DNA of 64,000 nt from Marinibaculum sp040216765. GTDB lineage: Bacteria > Pseudomonadota > Alphaproteobacteria > Ferrovibrionales > Ferrovibrionaceae. The notes under the pieces are model-generated. The model was not told where the DNA came from. It was given only the letters and a program-made list of their open reading frames with translations, and ran no database searches. Numbering within the stretch: position 1 is the first letter of the stretch; every line of letters begins with the position of its first letter. Shown one piece after another: positions 7,827 through 17,544 of the stretch. The position numbers and the translations under genes were made by a program. The DNA lies in assembly GCA_040216765.1 (NCBI GenBank), contig JAVJON010000070.1:62001-126000 (forward strand), given 5' to 3'.

Positions 7827-10800
7827 ATGACGACCCTGCGACCTGCCCTGCTTTGCGCCACGGCCCTGACCGGCCTGGGCGGCGCGGCCCGCCGGGCGGC
7901 GAATCCGGGGCGGACCGGCGCGATCGGCACGCTGCTGGCACTGTCCCTCGCCCTGATGCCGGGGCCGCTGCACGCCAATCCCGAAGGCGGCGTCGTCGTC
8001 GGCGGCCAGGCCGTGATCTCCGCGCCGGACAGCAGCACGGTCCGCATCGACCAGGGCAGCGCGAACGCCATCATCAACTGGCAGCGCTTCGACATCGGCA
8101 CGGGCGAGGCCGTCCAGATCCACCAGCCTTCGGCCTCCTCGGCGCTGCTGAACCGCGTGACCGGCAGCCAGGAGGCATCGCGCCTGCTGGGGCGGCTCAC
8201 GGCGAATGGCCAGGTGATGCTGGTCAATCCGAACGGGGTGATGATCGGCCGCGACGCGGTGATCGATGTCGCCGCCCTGGTCGCCACCACGGCCGACATT
8301 CCGGACGCGGCCTTCATGGCCGGCAGCCGCGCCTTCACCATTCCCGGCAATCCCGACGCAGCGGTTACCAGTGCCGGCGCGATTACGGCGCGGGAAGGCG
8401 GGCTGGTCGCCCTGGTGGCCCCCGGGGTCGAGAATTCCGGCCTGATCTCTGCCCGCCTGGGGCGTGTGGTCCTGGCGTCCGGCGATACGGTGACCCTGGA
8501 TTTCTATGGCGATGGCCTGGTCGAGGTCGCGGCCGATGCGGCTGCCTTGCGTGAGGTGGTGGATGCCGACGGCCGGCCGCTGGTCGCGGGTGTCGACAAT
8601 CGCGGCTTCGTGCAAGCCGATGGCGGCCATGTCTGGCTGAGCGCCGCGGCCGGGTCGCGGGTGCTGGACACGGCGATCAACGTCCAGGGCCTGGTTCAGG
8701 CCGATACCGTCGCGCAGCAGCAGGGCGAGATCGTGCTGTCGGCGAGCGGTGCCGGCGGGATCGACATTACCGGCACCCTGTCGGCGCGCGGGACGGAAGC
8801 CGGGGCGGCCGGCGGCCGGATTCGCGCTGCCGGCACGCGCGTGATCCAGCGCGGCCCGATCGATGTCGGCGGCGGGCCGGAGGGCCGGGGCGGCGAGGTG
8901 GCCCTGGCCGCCTCCGGCTTCGTGGCGGTGGGCAACCGGATCACCGCGGACGGCGGCACGGGGGGGACGGTGACCCTGTCGGGCGGCAGGCTGTCCTCCG
9001 CCGGGGTCGTGAACGCCGCCGGCACGGCCGGCGCGGGCGGGTCGATCGACATCGCGGTGTCCGGGACGATCCTGGAGCCGCACGGCGCCGCGCTGGATGC
9101 CTCAGGCACCACCGACGGAGGCACGATCCGTGTGGTGGCGGGCCGCCAGGTCACCACGTCCGGGAGCCATCGCGCCGATGGCGGCAGCGGGCGGGGCGGG
9201 CGGATCGACCTGACGGCGCCCGCGGTGAAGCTGCTCTCGCCGCGGCTCAGCGCGGCCGGCGGCGCCGGTGGCGGCGTGTTGCGGATCGGCGGAGAGTTCC
9301 AGGGCGGCAAGGGACTGGCGGTCGACGAGCTGCCCAACGCCCGGACCCTGGTCGCCACCGATGCCACGTCGCTGAATGCCGCGGCGACCGGGGCCTCCGG
9401 GGATGGCGGCACCGCGATCCTCTGGTCCGACAGCGAGACCGTGTTCCTGGGCGAGATCGATGTGCGCCCGGGCAGCGAGGCGGGCGCGGGCGGCCTGGCC
9501 GAGATCTCCTCCGCCGGCCTGCTGACCTGGCGCGGCCGGGTCGCGACGGGGCAGGCGGGGCGCAACGGTCAGGTCCTGCTGGACCCGAAGAACATCACGA
9601 TCGCCTTGCCCACCTACAGCCAGTACAGCCTGATCCTGGGCTACAACTATTCCGACCTGCTGCCGCAGGAGCAGGTGACCGCGCTCGACGCGTTCGGCAC
9701 GAGCGTCAGCCTGGACGGCCAGCGGCTGGTGGTGGGCGCACCCGGCGACGACGGCGCCGACGATGCGACCTCCGGTGCCGGCGCGGCCTATCTCTTCTAT
9801 TTCGAAGACACCGCCTTCAATGGCGGCACCCTGGTCGGGGTGATCGGCAAGGGCTATAGCGGCGGCAACAACCTGGATGTCAGCCAGCTGGAGGCCAGCG
9901 ACGAGTTCGGCACCGGAGTGTCGGTCGACGGCCTGAACCTGGTGGTCGGGGCGCCGGGCGACGATGCCTCGGGCAACGGCACCACGGATGCCGGCGCCGT
10001 CTACACCTTCGCCTTCAGCTCCCCGGCGTTGACCGCGGGCAGCCTGACGGGGCGCCTGGGGAGCGGCTATTCCGGAACCAACGACCTCGACCTGAGCGCG
10101 GTGCTGGATGCCGGCGATTATTTCGGCCAGAGCGTATCCCTCAGCGGCACCGCCATCGCGGTCGGCGCGCCCGGCGACGACGGCTCGATCGATGCCATGG
10201 CCGATGGCGGCGCGGTCTATGGCTTCACCAGCAGCAGCGGCCTGGCCAGCCCGGTGCAGCAGGCGGTGATCGGGCATGGCTATGCCGGCGGCAAGAACTT
10301 CGACGTAACGGGCATCGGGTCCGGCGACATGTTCGGCTATGGCGTGTCGCTGGACGGCACCCGCATGGTCGCCGGCGCCATCGGCGACGACGGCTTCGCC
10401 AGCGGCACGTCGGATGCCGGGGCGGCCTATCTGTTCACCTTCTCCGACACCGCGTTCAGCAGCGTTTCCCAGATCGGCACGATCGGCGAGGGCTATCTCA
10501 GCGTCGGCGACGTGGATATCGACCTGGATGCCGGCGACCTGTTCGGCAAGGCGGTCGGGCTCGGCACATTGCAGCTGCTGGCCGGCGCGCCGGGGGACGA
10601 CGCCTCGGACAATCTCACCGCCGATGCCGGCGCCGTCTACCGGTTCACCTTCAGCGACAATGCCTTTGCCACGGGCGCCGGCGCCGGAATCGCGGGGAAA
10701 GGCTATGCCGGCGGCAGCGATATCGGCCTGACCCTCGATGCCTCGGCGGCGTTCGGGCGGGGGATCGGGGTCGATGGCAGCCGCTGGGCCGGCGGCCTGC

Positions 10801-13800
10801 CGGGAGATAAGGGCAGCAGCAATCCGGTCACCGGGGCCGGTGCGGTCATCCTGTTCTCCGGCTTTTCCGGAAGCAGCAAGGTCGGCACGATCGGCCGGAA
10901 CTACTGGGGCACCTACGACATCGATGTCAGCCGGCAACCGGCGCAGGCCGATGCCTTCGGCAGTGCGGTATCGCTGAACAACCTGCAGCTCGCGGTGGGC
11001 GCGCCGGGCGATGACGGCGCCGGCGATCCCGGCAGCGTCGGCAATGCCGGTGCGGTCTATCTCTTCACCTTCGCCGACACGTCGTTCAACGGCGGGGCCC
11101 TGAAAGGGGTCATGGGCAGCGGCTATATCGGCAGCGGCAATTTCGACGTGACCGCGCTTGCCGCTTCGGACAATTTCGGCGCCGCCGTATCGGTGACCGG
11201 CACGGGCCTGGCCGTGGGCGCGCCGGGAGACGACGGTGTCGGCGATGCGACCAGCAATTCCGGCGCGGTCTATCTGTTCACCTTCGCGGACACGGCCTTC
11301 GGTTCTGCGGCGCAGAAATACATCCTGCAGGCCGACGGGGGCGGCGCCCTGCCGGGAAGCGATGCGCTGGACAGCGCCGATGCGCTCGGCTCCGCGGTTG
11401 CGCTGTCGGCAAGCGGGCTGGCCGTCGGCGCACCCGGCGACGACGGCGATGCCAACGGCAGCAGCGGCTCGGGGGCGGTGCGCCTCTACAGCGCGGCGGC
11501 CGGCCTGACGGGCGTGACCCTGATCGGCAAGCTCGGGGTCGGCTATTCCGGGGGCAGCAATATCGACGTCGCGGGTCTGGAGGCGGGTGACGGCTTCGGT
11601 GCCGCCGTCAGCCTGCAGGACACACGGCTGGCGGTCGGTGCGCCCACCGCACCGACGGCGACGAACACCGGCAGCGATGTCGGCGCCGTGCACCTGTTCA
11701 CCTTCGCCGATGCCAGCCTGGCCAGCGGCAGCCAGGCCGGGATCATCGGCTCCGGCGACTATTCCGCCTATGGCCAGACCCTGAACATGGCGATCCTTGG
11801 CAACGGCGATAAATTCGGCAGCGCCGTCGCGATTTCCGACGACGACCTTGCGGTGGGCGTTCCCTACGACGACGGGTCGTCCAACACCGTCACCGATTCC
11901 GGCGCGGTCTACCTGTTCGATTTCACCGGCCTCGCCTTCGGCAGCCCGATCCTGCGGGCCAGGTTCGGCAAGGGCTATAGCGGCGGTTCGAACCTGGACG
12001 TCGCGGTCGAGTCCGGCGACCTGTTCGGTGCCGCCGTCGCCCTGAACAGCGACCGGCTGGCGGTCGGCGCCAGCAATGACGACGGCTCCGGCAATGGCGC
12101 GACCGGCGCCGGCGCCGTCTACCTGTTCAACACCGGCAACGGCACGATCGGCACGCAGCTCTTCTCGACCAACGCCGCCGGCTCGGTGACCCTGTCGTCG
12201 CTGGCGCTGGCGGATCTTCTGTCCACGCCGCAGACGGTGATCCTGCAGGCCAGCAACGACATCACCCTGTCGGAAGGGATCACTGTCGACAATACGGGCG
12301 GGAATGGCGGCAGCCTCTATCTGGTGGCGGGCCGCTCGGTTCTGTTGAACCGTTCGATCACGACGGACAATGGCGATCTCTATATCCGGGCCAATGCGCC
12401 GGCCAGCGACGGCGTGGTGGATGCCCAGCGCGACGCGGGCGCGGCGACGGTCACCATGCAGGACGGCTATTCGATCGACGCCGGGACCGGCAGCGTGCAG
12501 ATCGAGGTCGGGACCGGCGCGGGGAACACCAACAGCACCAGCGGCGACATCTCCCTGGCGACCATTTCCGCCGGCAACCTGATGGTTGCGAACAAGGGGC
12601 TGACCGCAGGTTCCGACATCCTGAACGCAGGCTCCACCCCGACGATCACGGCCAGCACCGCCGCTTTCTCCGCCACCGGGCAGGTCGGCAGCCAGTCGCA
12701 GACCCTGGGCCTCTATGTCGGCAATCTCGACATCGCATCCGGCGGCGAGGTCGGCGTCACCAGCTATCAGGCGGTCACGATCGGGGGGGCCACCCTTGGC
12801 AGCCTGTCCGGGCTCAGCGCTGCCGGGACCCTGTCGCTCACCGTCCAGGGTCAGCTCTCGCAGACCGAGCCGGTTTCGGTCGCAGGCGCGGCAACGGTCT
12901 CAGTCACGGGCGGGCCGCTTCTGCTCGACCATAGCGGCAACGACTTCCAGGGCGCCCTGACGGCGTCCAACACCTCCGGCACGGTGACCATCGCCGACCA
13001 GAACGCCCTGTCGATCGGCGGGCTGACGATCGGCGGGACCTTGACCGTCACGGCGGGCGGCGCGATCACCCAGGGGGCCAGCTCGCTCTACATCAATGCG
13101 CCGGCCAGCTTCACCACGACAGCCGGCGGGATCACCCTGACCACTGCCGGCAATTATTTCGGCACCACCCTGAGCCTGTCGACCGCGGCGGGCGGCGATA
13201 TCGCCGTCGGTTCCAACAGCGCGATCGTGCTCGGCGCGGTGGATTCCGGCGGCAGCCTGAGCCTCTCGGGCTCCGGCGCGGTCACCCTCAACCAGGACGT
13301 CACCGCAATGGGCAGCATCTCGCTGCCCAACGGGGTCACGGTCGCGGGCGGCCTGGACGTGGTCAGCGAGACCGGCGGCATCGCGGTCGGGGCCGTCAGC
13401 CACGGCAGCAACAACATCCTGCTGGCCGCGGATACCATGTCGCTGGACGGCAACTGGAGCGGCACCGGGACAAGGACGATCAAGCCCTACAGCGCGAACC
13501 GCAATGTCGCCATCGCGCATGGCACGACGGTCCCCGATGCACTGGAACTGACCGCGGCGGAAATCGCCCGTCTCGAGGGCGACAGCCCCTCGATGGTGAC
13601 CATCGGCCGGTCGGACGGCAGCAGCGCCCTGACCTCCGGCACATGGTCGTTCAACGACAATCTGAGCCTGGCCGGCGGCTCGATCGCGCTCAGTTCGTCG
13701 ACCCTGACCAAGTCGGCGGGCAGCCTGACCCTGACCGCGACCGGCGCCGTCACCGGCGCGGTGAACCTTGCCGCGGGCACCGGCACACTCACCATCCAGG

Positions 13801-14666
13801 CCGACAGCGTCGCCCTGACCGGCACCGTCAACGGCGTTACCGGTTCCCAGGCGGCGATGTACACGAGCTTCACCGGGACCGGCGGCAGCGGCCCGTTCAC
13901 GATGAACGGCACCGCCTTCCACACGGTGACGCCGTCGAACCCGACAACCCCCGCGGACGACACGACCCCGACGCCAGGCGACGATACGGCAGACGACGAG
14001 GCGCAGGACGACACGGGCGGCGGCTCCGCCGGCGACGATGTGGCCGACGATGTCGTCACGCCGGTCGAGGATATCGCGGCGGGCGACGACACGGTCACGG
14101 ATGTCGGCGACGCGGTCGGCGTGCCGGTGGAGGACGCAGTGGCCGGCGCCGACGGAACCGGCGACAGCGGCCAGACCGGCAGCGCGACGACGGCCACATC
14201 CGCCAAGCAGGCCGCCGCTGGATTCGACGCCGCGGAAGGCGAGGCGCTGGAAACCTCCGCGCAGATCTCGACCAGCCTCGATCAGAACCTGGCATCGGCC
14301 CAGACCACGGCCGATCTCACCCTGGCGGCGCTGGACACCTCGACCGGCCTGTCCGGCGGCGATGCCGAAGCGGAGGGCGAAGGCGGCAGTTCGGGCAGTT
14401 CGTCGAGCAGAGGATCGGGCAGCGGGGCCCTGAAGGATGAACAGCCCTATGACGAACAGGACAACGGGGACGAGGAAGCCGCTGCCGGCGAGGGCGAGCA
14501 GCAGGACGACGAGCAGGGCGAGGACGAGGAGGAGCCGCAGCCCCGCCGCCAGAGCAACGGCTATTCCTCCAACCGTTATGTCGAGCTGGTCGACGTCGAC
14601 GATGCCGCGCAGAACATGGATGCAGACGATGGCGTGGCCGGAGCGGGCGCCGGCTGCAGCTGCTGA
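7827..14666 (+). CDS. Filamentous haemagglutinin-type exoprotein with FG-GAP repeats
   Basis: This 2279-residue predicted surface or secreted adhesin belongs to the two-partner-secretion class. Residues 1-50 are a long signal peptide ending GPLHA. From Asn51 comes a TPS/haemagglutination-activity domain (AIINWQRFDIG, LLNRVTGS, MLVNPNGVMIGRDA). Gly-rich beta-helix follows to LLDPKNITI at about 584. Twelve FG-GAP-like repeats occupy about 621-1436. Beta-helix then resumes at VILQASNDITL and runs to about 2040, ending in an Asp/Glu-rich, low-complexity region and a terminal Cys-Ser-Cys. The only other Cys I found is at position 10, in the signal peptide. The ATG at 7827 is chosen because it starts the signal peptide; its ribosome site is poor. 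No TpsB (FhaC/ShlB) transporter gene is in the window. Binding specificity is unknown. Confidence 0.9.
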   Translation: MTTLRPALLCATALTGLGGAARRAANPGRTGAIGTLLALSLALMPGPLHANPEGGVVVGGQAVISAPDSSTVRIDQGSANAIINWQRFDIGTGEAVQIHQPSASSALLNRVTGSQEASRLLGRLTANGQVMLVNPNGVMIGRDAVIDVAALVATTADIPDAAFMAGSRAFTIPGNPDAAVTSAGAITAREGGLVALVAPGVENSGLISARLGRVVLASGDTVTLDFYGDGLVEVAADAAALREVVDADGRPLVAGVDNRGFVQADGGHVWLSAAAGSRVLDTAINVQGLVQADTVAQQQGEIVLSASGAGGIDITGTLSARGTEAGAAGGRIRAAGTRVIQRGPIDVGGGPEGRGGEVALAASGFVAVGNRITADGGTGGTVTLSGGRLSSAGVVNAAGTAGAGGSIDIAVSGTILEPHGAALDASGTTDGGTIRVVAGRQVTTSGSHRADGGSGRGGRIDLTAPAVKLLSPRLSAAGGAGGGVLRIGGEFQGGKGLAVDELPNARTLVATDATSLNAAATGASGDGGTAILWSDSETVFLGEIDVRPGSEAGAGGLAEISSAGLLTWRGRVATGQAGRNGQVLLDPKNITIALPTYSQYSLILGYNYSDLLPQEQVTALDAFGTSVSLDGQRLVVGAPGDDGADDATSGAGAAYLFYFEDTAFNGGTLVGVIGKGYSGGNNLDVSQLEASDEFGTGVSVDGLNLVVGAPGDDASGNGTTDAGAVYTFAFSSPALTAGSLTGRLGSGYSGTNDLDLSAVLDAGDYFGQSVSLSGTAIAVGAPGDDGSIDAMADGGAVYGFTSSSGLASPVQQAVIGHGYAGGKNFDVTGIGSGDMFGYGVSLDGTRMVAGAIGDDGFASGTSDAGAAYLFTFSDTAFSSVSQIGTIGEGYLSVGDVDIDLDAGDLFGKAVGLGTLQLLAGAPGDDASDNLTADAGAVYRFTFSDNAFATGAGAGIAGKGYAGGSDIGLTLDASAAFGRGIGVDGSRWAGGLPGDKGSSNPVTGAGAVILFSGFSGSSKVGTIGRNYWGTYDIDVSRQPAQADAFGSAVSLNNLQLAVGAPGDDGAGDPGSVGNAGAVYLFTFADTSFNGGALKGVMGSGYIGSGNFDVTALAASDNFGAAVSVTGTGLAVGAPGDDGVGDATSNSGAVYLFTFADTAFGSAAQKYILQADGGGALPGSDALDSADALGSAVALSASGLAVGAPGDDGDANGSSGSGAVRLYSAAAGLTGVTLIGKLGVGYSGGSNIDVAGLEAGDGFGAAVSLQDTRLAVGAPTAPTATNTGSDVGAVHLFTFADASLASGSQAGIIGSGDYSAYGQTLNMAILGNGDKFGSAVAISDDDLAVGVPYDDGSSNTVTDSGAVYLFDFTGLAFGSPILRARFGKGYSGGSNLDVAVESGDLFGAAVALNSDRLAVGASNDDGSGNGATGAGAVYLFNTGNGTIGTQLFSTNAAGSVTLSSLALADLLSTPQTVILQASNDITLSEGITVDNTGGNGGSLYLVAGRSVLLNRSITTDNGDLYIRANAPASDGVVDAQRDAGAATVTMQDGYSIDAGTGSVQIEVGTGAGNTNSTSGDISLATISAGNLMVANKGLTAGSDILNAGSTPTITASTAAFSATGQVGSQSQTLGLYVGNLDIASGGEVGVTSYQAVTIGGATLGSLSGLSAAGTLSLTVQGQLSQTEPVSVAGAATVSVTGGPLLLDHSGNDFQGALTASNTSGTVTIADQNALSIGGLTIGGTLTVTAGGAITQGASSLYINAPASFTTTAGGITLTTAGNYFGTTLSLSTAAGGDIAVGSNSAIVLGAVDSGGSLSLSGSGAVTLNQDVTAMGSISLPNGVTVAGGLDVVSETGGIAVGAVSHGSNNILLAADTMSLDGNWSGTGTRTIKPYSANRNVAIAHGTTVPDALELTAAEIARLEGDSPSMVTIGRSDGSSALTSGTWSFNDNLSLAGGSIALSSSTLTKSAGSLTLTATGAVTGAVNLAAGTGTLTIQADSVALTGTVNGVTGSQAAMYTSFTGTGGSGPFTMNGTAFHTVTPSNPTTPADDTTPTPGDDTADDEAQDDTGGGSAGDDVADDVVTPVEDIAAGDDTVTDVGDAVGVPVEDAVAGADGTGDSGQTGSATTATSAKQAAAGFDAAEGEALETSAQISTSLDQNLASAQTTADLTLAALDTSTGLSGGDAEAEGEGGSSGSSSSRGSGSGALKDEQPYDEQDNGDEEAAAGEGEQQDDEQGEDEEEPQPRRQSNGYSSNRYVELVDVDDAAQNMDADDGVAGAGAGCSC
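9687..12131 (+). repeat. Twelve tandem FG-GAP-like protein repeats in the exoprotein gene
   Basis: Twelve units of roughly 65-70 codons share the pattern D-x-FG-x2-V-x8-10-VGAPGDDG-x9-12-GAVYLF, joined by linkers such as GKGYSGGNNLDV. The Asp-rich loop after GAPGD resembles the calcium-binding loop of FG-GAP/integrin beta-propeller blades. Unit 6 (GLPGDKG) and unit 10 (GAPTAPTA) have lost the Asp pattern. Twelve blades could form one or two propellers. The block sits between the LLDPKNITI strand and the VILQASNDITL strand, which are usually close together in haemagglutinin-type proteins, so it looks like a domain insertion. Confidence 0.85.
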
Positions 14667-14773
14667 CCCGCCGGCTGCGGACGGCCCGCTGAACGACTGC
14701 GAGCCGATTGTGCAGCCCCCGGTTTGTGCTATGGCAGGGGGTGAAAGCCGGCACAGGGAGGGGAAGCAGGGCC

Positions 14774-15544
14774 ATGGAATTCTGCAAGACTGAGCGCGAC
14801 GGGCATATCCTGGTTGTCACCATCAACCGTCCGGAGCGGATGAACGCGGTGCATCCGCCGCTGGGCTTCGAGCTCGACCGCGTGTTCACGGAGTTCCGCG
14901 ACGATCCCGAACTCTGGGTCGGCATCCTGACCGGGGCGGGCGACAAGGCCTTCTCCGCCGGCAACGACCTGAAATACCAGGCCGAGGGCAATGTGATGTC
15001 CTGGCCGACAACCGGCTTCGGTGGCCTGGCCGCCCGCTTCGACATCGAGAAGCCGCTGATCGCCGCCTGCAACGGGCTCGCCATGGGCGGCGGCTTCGAG
15101 ATGGCGCTGGCCTGCGACATCATCATCGCCGCGGAATCCGCCCGTTTCGCCCTGCCGGAGCCGAAGGTGGGCCTGGCGGCCCTGGGCGGCGGACTGCACC
15201 GGCTGCCGCGCATGATCGGCCTGAAGCAGGCGATGGGCATGATCCTGACGGGGCGCCACGTCATGGCGCGCGAAGGGCTGGAAATGGGCTTCGTGACGGA
15301 GGTCGTGCCCGATGGCGAGGCCCTGCCTGCCGCGCGCAAATGGGCGGCGCAGATCATCGAATGTTCGCCGGTGTCGATCCGCACCTCGATGGATGTCGTC
15401 AGGCGCAGCCTGGCGCAGCCCAGCCTGCAGGCCGCCATCGGCGCCAGCTATGACAGTGTCGCCCGGCTGCGCGCCAGCGAGGATGCCAGGGAAGGCCCGC
15501 GCGCCTTCGCAGAGAAGCGCAAGCCGAACTGGACCGGCCGGTAG
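14774..15544 (+). CDS. Enoyl-CoA hydratase/isomerase family protein
   Basis: This 256-residue crotonase-fold protein acts on acyl-CoA esters in the cytosol. Oxyanion-hole segments are present: SAGNDLKYQAEG (first half) and NGLAMGGGFEMALACDI (second half), then PEPKVGLAALGGG. The position of the first catalytic Glu of true hydratases holds Gly or Ala (GGLHRL region), so hydratase activity is not certain; isomerase or another crotonase reaction is possible. The ATG at 14774 follows GGGAGGGGAAGCAGG, a strong ribosome site. It lies 79 bp before the carboxyltransferase gene on the same strand, probably one operon for breakdown of a branched or methyl-substituted acyl-CoA. The exact substrate cannot be read from the sequence. 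Confidence 0.87.
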   Translation: MEFCKTERDGHILVVTINRPERMNAVHPPLGFELDRVFTEFRDDPELWVGILTGAGDKAFSAGNDLKYQAEGNVMSWPTTGFGGLAARFDIEKPLIAACNGLAMGGGFEMALACDIIIAAESARFALPEPKVGLAALGGGLHRLPRMIGLKQAMGMILTGRHVMAREGLEMGFVTEVVPDGEALPAARKWAAQIIECSPVSIRTSMDVVRRSLAQPSLQAAIGASYDSVARLRASEDAREGPRAFAEKRKPNWTGR

Positions 15545-15623
15545 GCCCGGTCGCGACGCCGGCACGAGGCGCAGGGCAGCCCACAGGGCGGGCATTTGCG
15601 GAAACAGCGGGAAGGGCGACGCC

Positions 15624-17171
15624 ATGGGATGGAAGGCGGCGATAGAGGAACTGCGCCTGCGGGAGCAGCAGGCGCAGGAGATGGGCGGGGCCGACAAGGT
15701 CAAGCGCCAGCACGATAACGGCAAGCTGACGGTCCGGGAACGGATCGACGCCCTGCTGGACCCCGACAGCTTCCACGAGATCGGCGCCCTGGCCGGCAAG
15801 GCGGACTACGATGCCGAGGGCCGGCTGCTGCAGTTCCGGCCGGCGAACTTCGTGATGGGGCGCGGCCGGATCGGCGGCCGCCGGGTGGTGGTCGGCGGCG
15901 ACGACTTCACCGTTCGCGGCGGCGCCGCGGATGCCGCGATCTGGGAAAAGCAGGTGATGGCGGAGCAGTTCGCCAACGAATACCGGCTGCCGCTGATCCG
16001 GCTGGTCGACGGCACGGGCGGCGGCGGCTCCGTGAAGTCGCTGGAAACCGACGGCAAGACCTATGTGCCGCGCAATCCGGGCTGGGACTGGGTGGTGGCC
16101 AATATGGGAAAGGTGCCGGTGGTCGCCCTGGGGCTGGGGTCGGTGGCCGGCCTCGGCGCGGCGCGGATGGCGACGAGCCACTATGCCGTGATGGTGCAGG
16201 AAACCTCCCACATGTTCATCGCCGGCCCGCCGGTGGTGGCGCGCGCGGGCGAGACCCTGACCAAGGAGGAACTCGGCGGCAGCAGCATCCATGTCAAGGC
16301 GGGCGCGGTCGACGATCACGTGAAGACGGAAGAGGAAGCCTTTGAAAAGGCACGGCAATTCCTGTCCTATCTGCCCTCTTCCGTCTATGACCTGCCGCCC
16401 CGCCTGGAGCCGTCCGACGATCCCGAGCGCCGGGATGAGGCCCTGCTGGACGCCGTCCCGCAGGACCGCCGCAAGGTCTACAAGATGCGGCCGATCGTCG
16501 AGGCGGTGATGGACCGCGGGTCGTTCTTCGAGATCGGCCAGCATTTCGGCCGCTCGGTGATCACCGGCCTGGCGCGCCTGGACGGCTGGCCCGTCGCGGT
16601 CCTGGCGTCCGACCCCTATCACTATGGCGGCGGCTGGACCGCCTCATCGGCGCAGAAGGTCACCCGGTTCGTCGATCTGGCGGAGACCTTCCACCTGCCG
16701 GTGGTGCATCTGGTGGACTGTCCCGGTTTCCTGATCGGGCTGGACGCCGAAGAGGCCGCGACGATCCGGCATGGCGCCCGTGCCCTGGCGGCGGTCTATC
16801 AGGCCAGGGTGCCCTGGTGCTCGATCCTGATCCGCAAGGTCTTCGGCGTGGCCGGGGCGAGCCATCAGAACCATACGCGGGTCCATTACCGCTATGCCTG
16901 GCCGTCCGGGGATTGGGGCTCCCTGCCGCTGGAGGGCGGGATCGAGGCTGCCTACCGCGCGGACCTGGATGCGGCCGAGGATCGCGAGGCATTGCGCGCC
17001 GAGATCGAAACCCGGCTGAACAAGGTGCGCTCGCCGTTCCGGACCGCGGAAGCGTTCCTGGTGGAAGAGATCATCGATCCCCGCGACACCCGCCCGCTGC
17101 TCTGCGAGTTCGCGAGCCTGGCGGCACCGCTGCGCAGTGCCGGCCCGAGTCAATTTCATATGCGACCTTAA
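15624..17171 (+). CDS. Acyl-CoA carboxylase, carboxyltransferase (beta) subunit
   Basis: This 515-residue protein moves a carboxyl group from carboxybiotin to an acyl-CoA (acetyl-, propionyl- or methylcrotonyl-type). Both halves of the carboxyltransferase fold are present. The N half starts RQHDNGKLTVRERIDALLD and has VDGTGGGGSV and GLGAARMATSHYAVM. The C half has YKMRPIVEAVMDRGSFFEIG, CPGFLIG and IRKVFGVAGASH. The ATG at 15624 is preceded by GGGAAGGGCGACGCC. No biotin carboxylase (alpha) subunit gene is next to it, so its partner must be encoded elsewhere. It follows the enoyl-CoA hydratase gene and probably shares its transcript. The coding sequence ends directly in an AT-rich stretch at about 17155-17215, unlike its surroundings. 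Confidence 0.9.
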   Translation: MGWKAAIEELRLREQQAQEMGGADKVKRQHDNGKLTVRERIDALLDPDSFHEIGALAGKADYDAEGRLLQFRPANFVMGRGRIGGRRVVVGGDDFTVRGGAADAAIWEKQVMAEQFANEYRLPLIRLVDGTGGGGSVKSLETDGKTYVPRNPGWDWVVANMGKVPVVALGLGSVAGLGAARMATSHYAVMVQETSHMFIAGPPVVARAGETLTKEELGGSSIHVKAGAVDDHVKTEEEAFEKARQFLSYLPSSVYDLPPRLEPSDDPERRDEALLDAVPQDRRKVYKMRPIVEAVMDRGSFFEIGQHFGRSVITGLARLDGWPVAVLASDPYHYGGGWTASSAQKVTRFVDLAETFHLPVVHLVDCPGFLIGLDAEEAATIRHGARALAAVYQARVPWCSILIRKVFGVAGASHQNHTRVHYRYAWPSGDWGSLPLEGGIEAAYRADLDAAEDREALRAEIETRLNKVRSPFRTAEAFLVEEIIDPRDTRPLLCEFASLAAPLRSAGPSQFHMRP

Positions 17172-17544
17172 TATATCTCTTCAACTATTTGTTATATAAA
17201 AGAAATGCGGATTTCCGGCGGATCGCAGGGCGCGCGCGGCCCCGCAGCGCGATTCGGCCGCCCCTCCTGGCATGGCAAGGCGGCCCGGCGCCTCGCCGCC
17301 CGGGCCGTTTCTGCCTCGGGCCAGGGCCGCCGGCCGCCGCCGGATTTCACTGCGCGACGGTAACTTGCAGGGGAACCTTCACACGTCCGGGACTTTGCAG
17401 CCAACGACAAGGGGTCGTGGCCTTTTCCTGCCGTCCACAGGATATCGTATGCTGTCGCCCTGATGCTTGGCGCCATCCGACCCAAGCGGCAGTCCGGGGC
17501 TGTCGGCTGGCGTGCCGGCTCTTACGCAGAAGGCAGGCGAGGCA
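17172..17544. other. Intergenic region with AT-rich tract
   Basis: These 373 bp hold no supported gene. The first 45 bases are strikingly AT-rich (TTAATATATCTC, GTTATATAAAAG), in contrast to the flanks. A terminator-like hairpin follows at 17281-17310. The rest probably carries the promoter of the next gene, but I could not pick a convincing -35/-10 pair. A 97-codon leftward frame at 17192-17485 lacks a ribosome site and recognisable sequence and is not called. Confidence 0.5.
17281..17310 (+). terminator. Terminator-like hairpin after the carboxyltransferase gene
   Basis: CGGCCCGG at 17281-17288 pairs perfectly with CCGGGCCG at 17300-17307 over an 11-base loop, followed by TTT. The U-run is short, so intrinsic termination is plausible but not certain. 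It fits the end of the hydratase/carboxyltransferase operon. Confidence 0.4.

Noticed and set aside
9102..11693. 863-codon minus-strand frame within the exoprotein gene
   Set aside because: Antisense shadow of the FG-GAP repeats: periodic, Ala/Gly/Arg-rich, no start signals.
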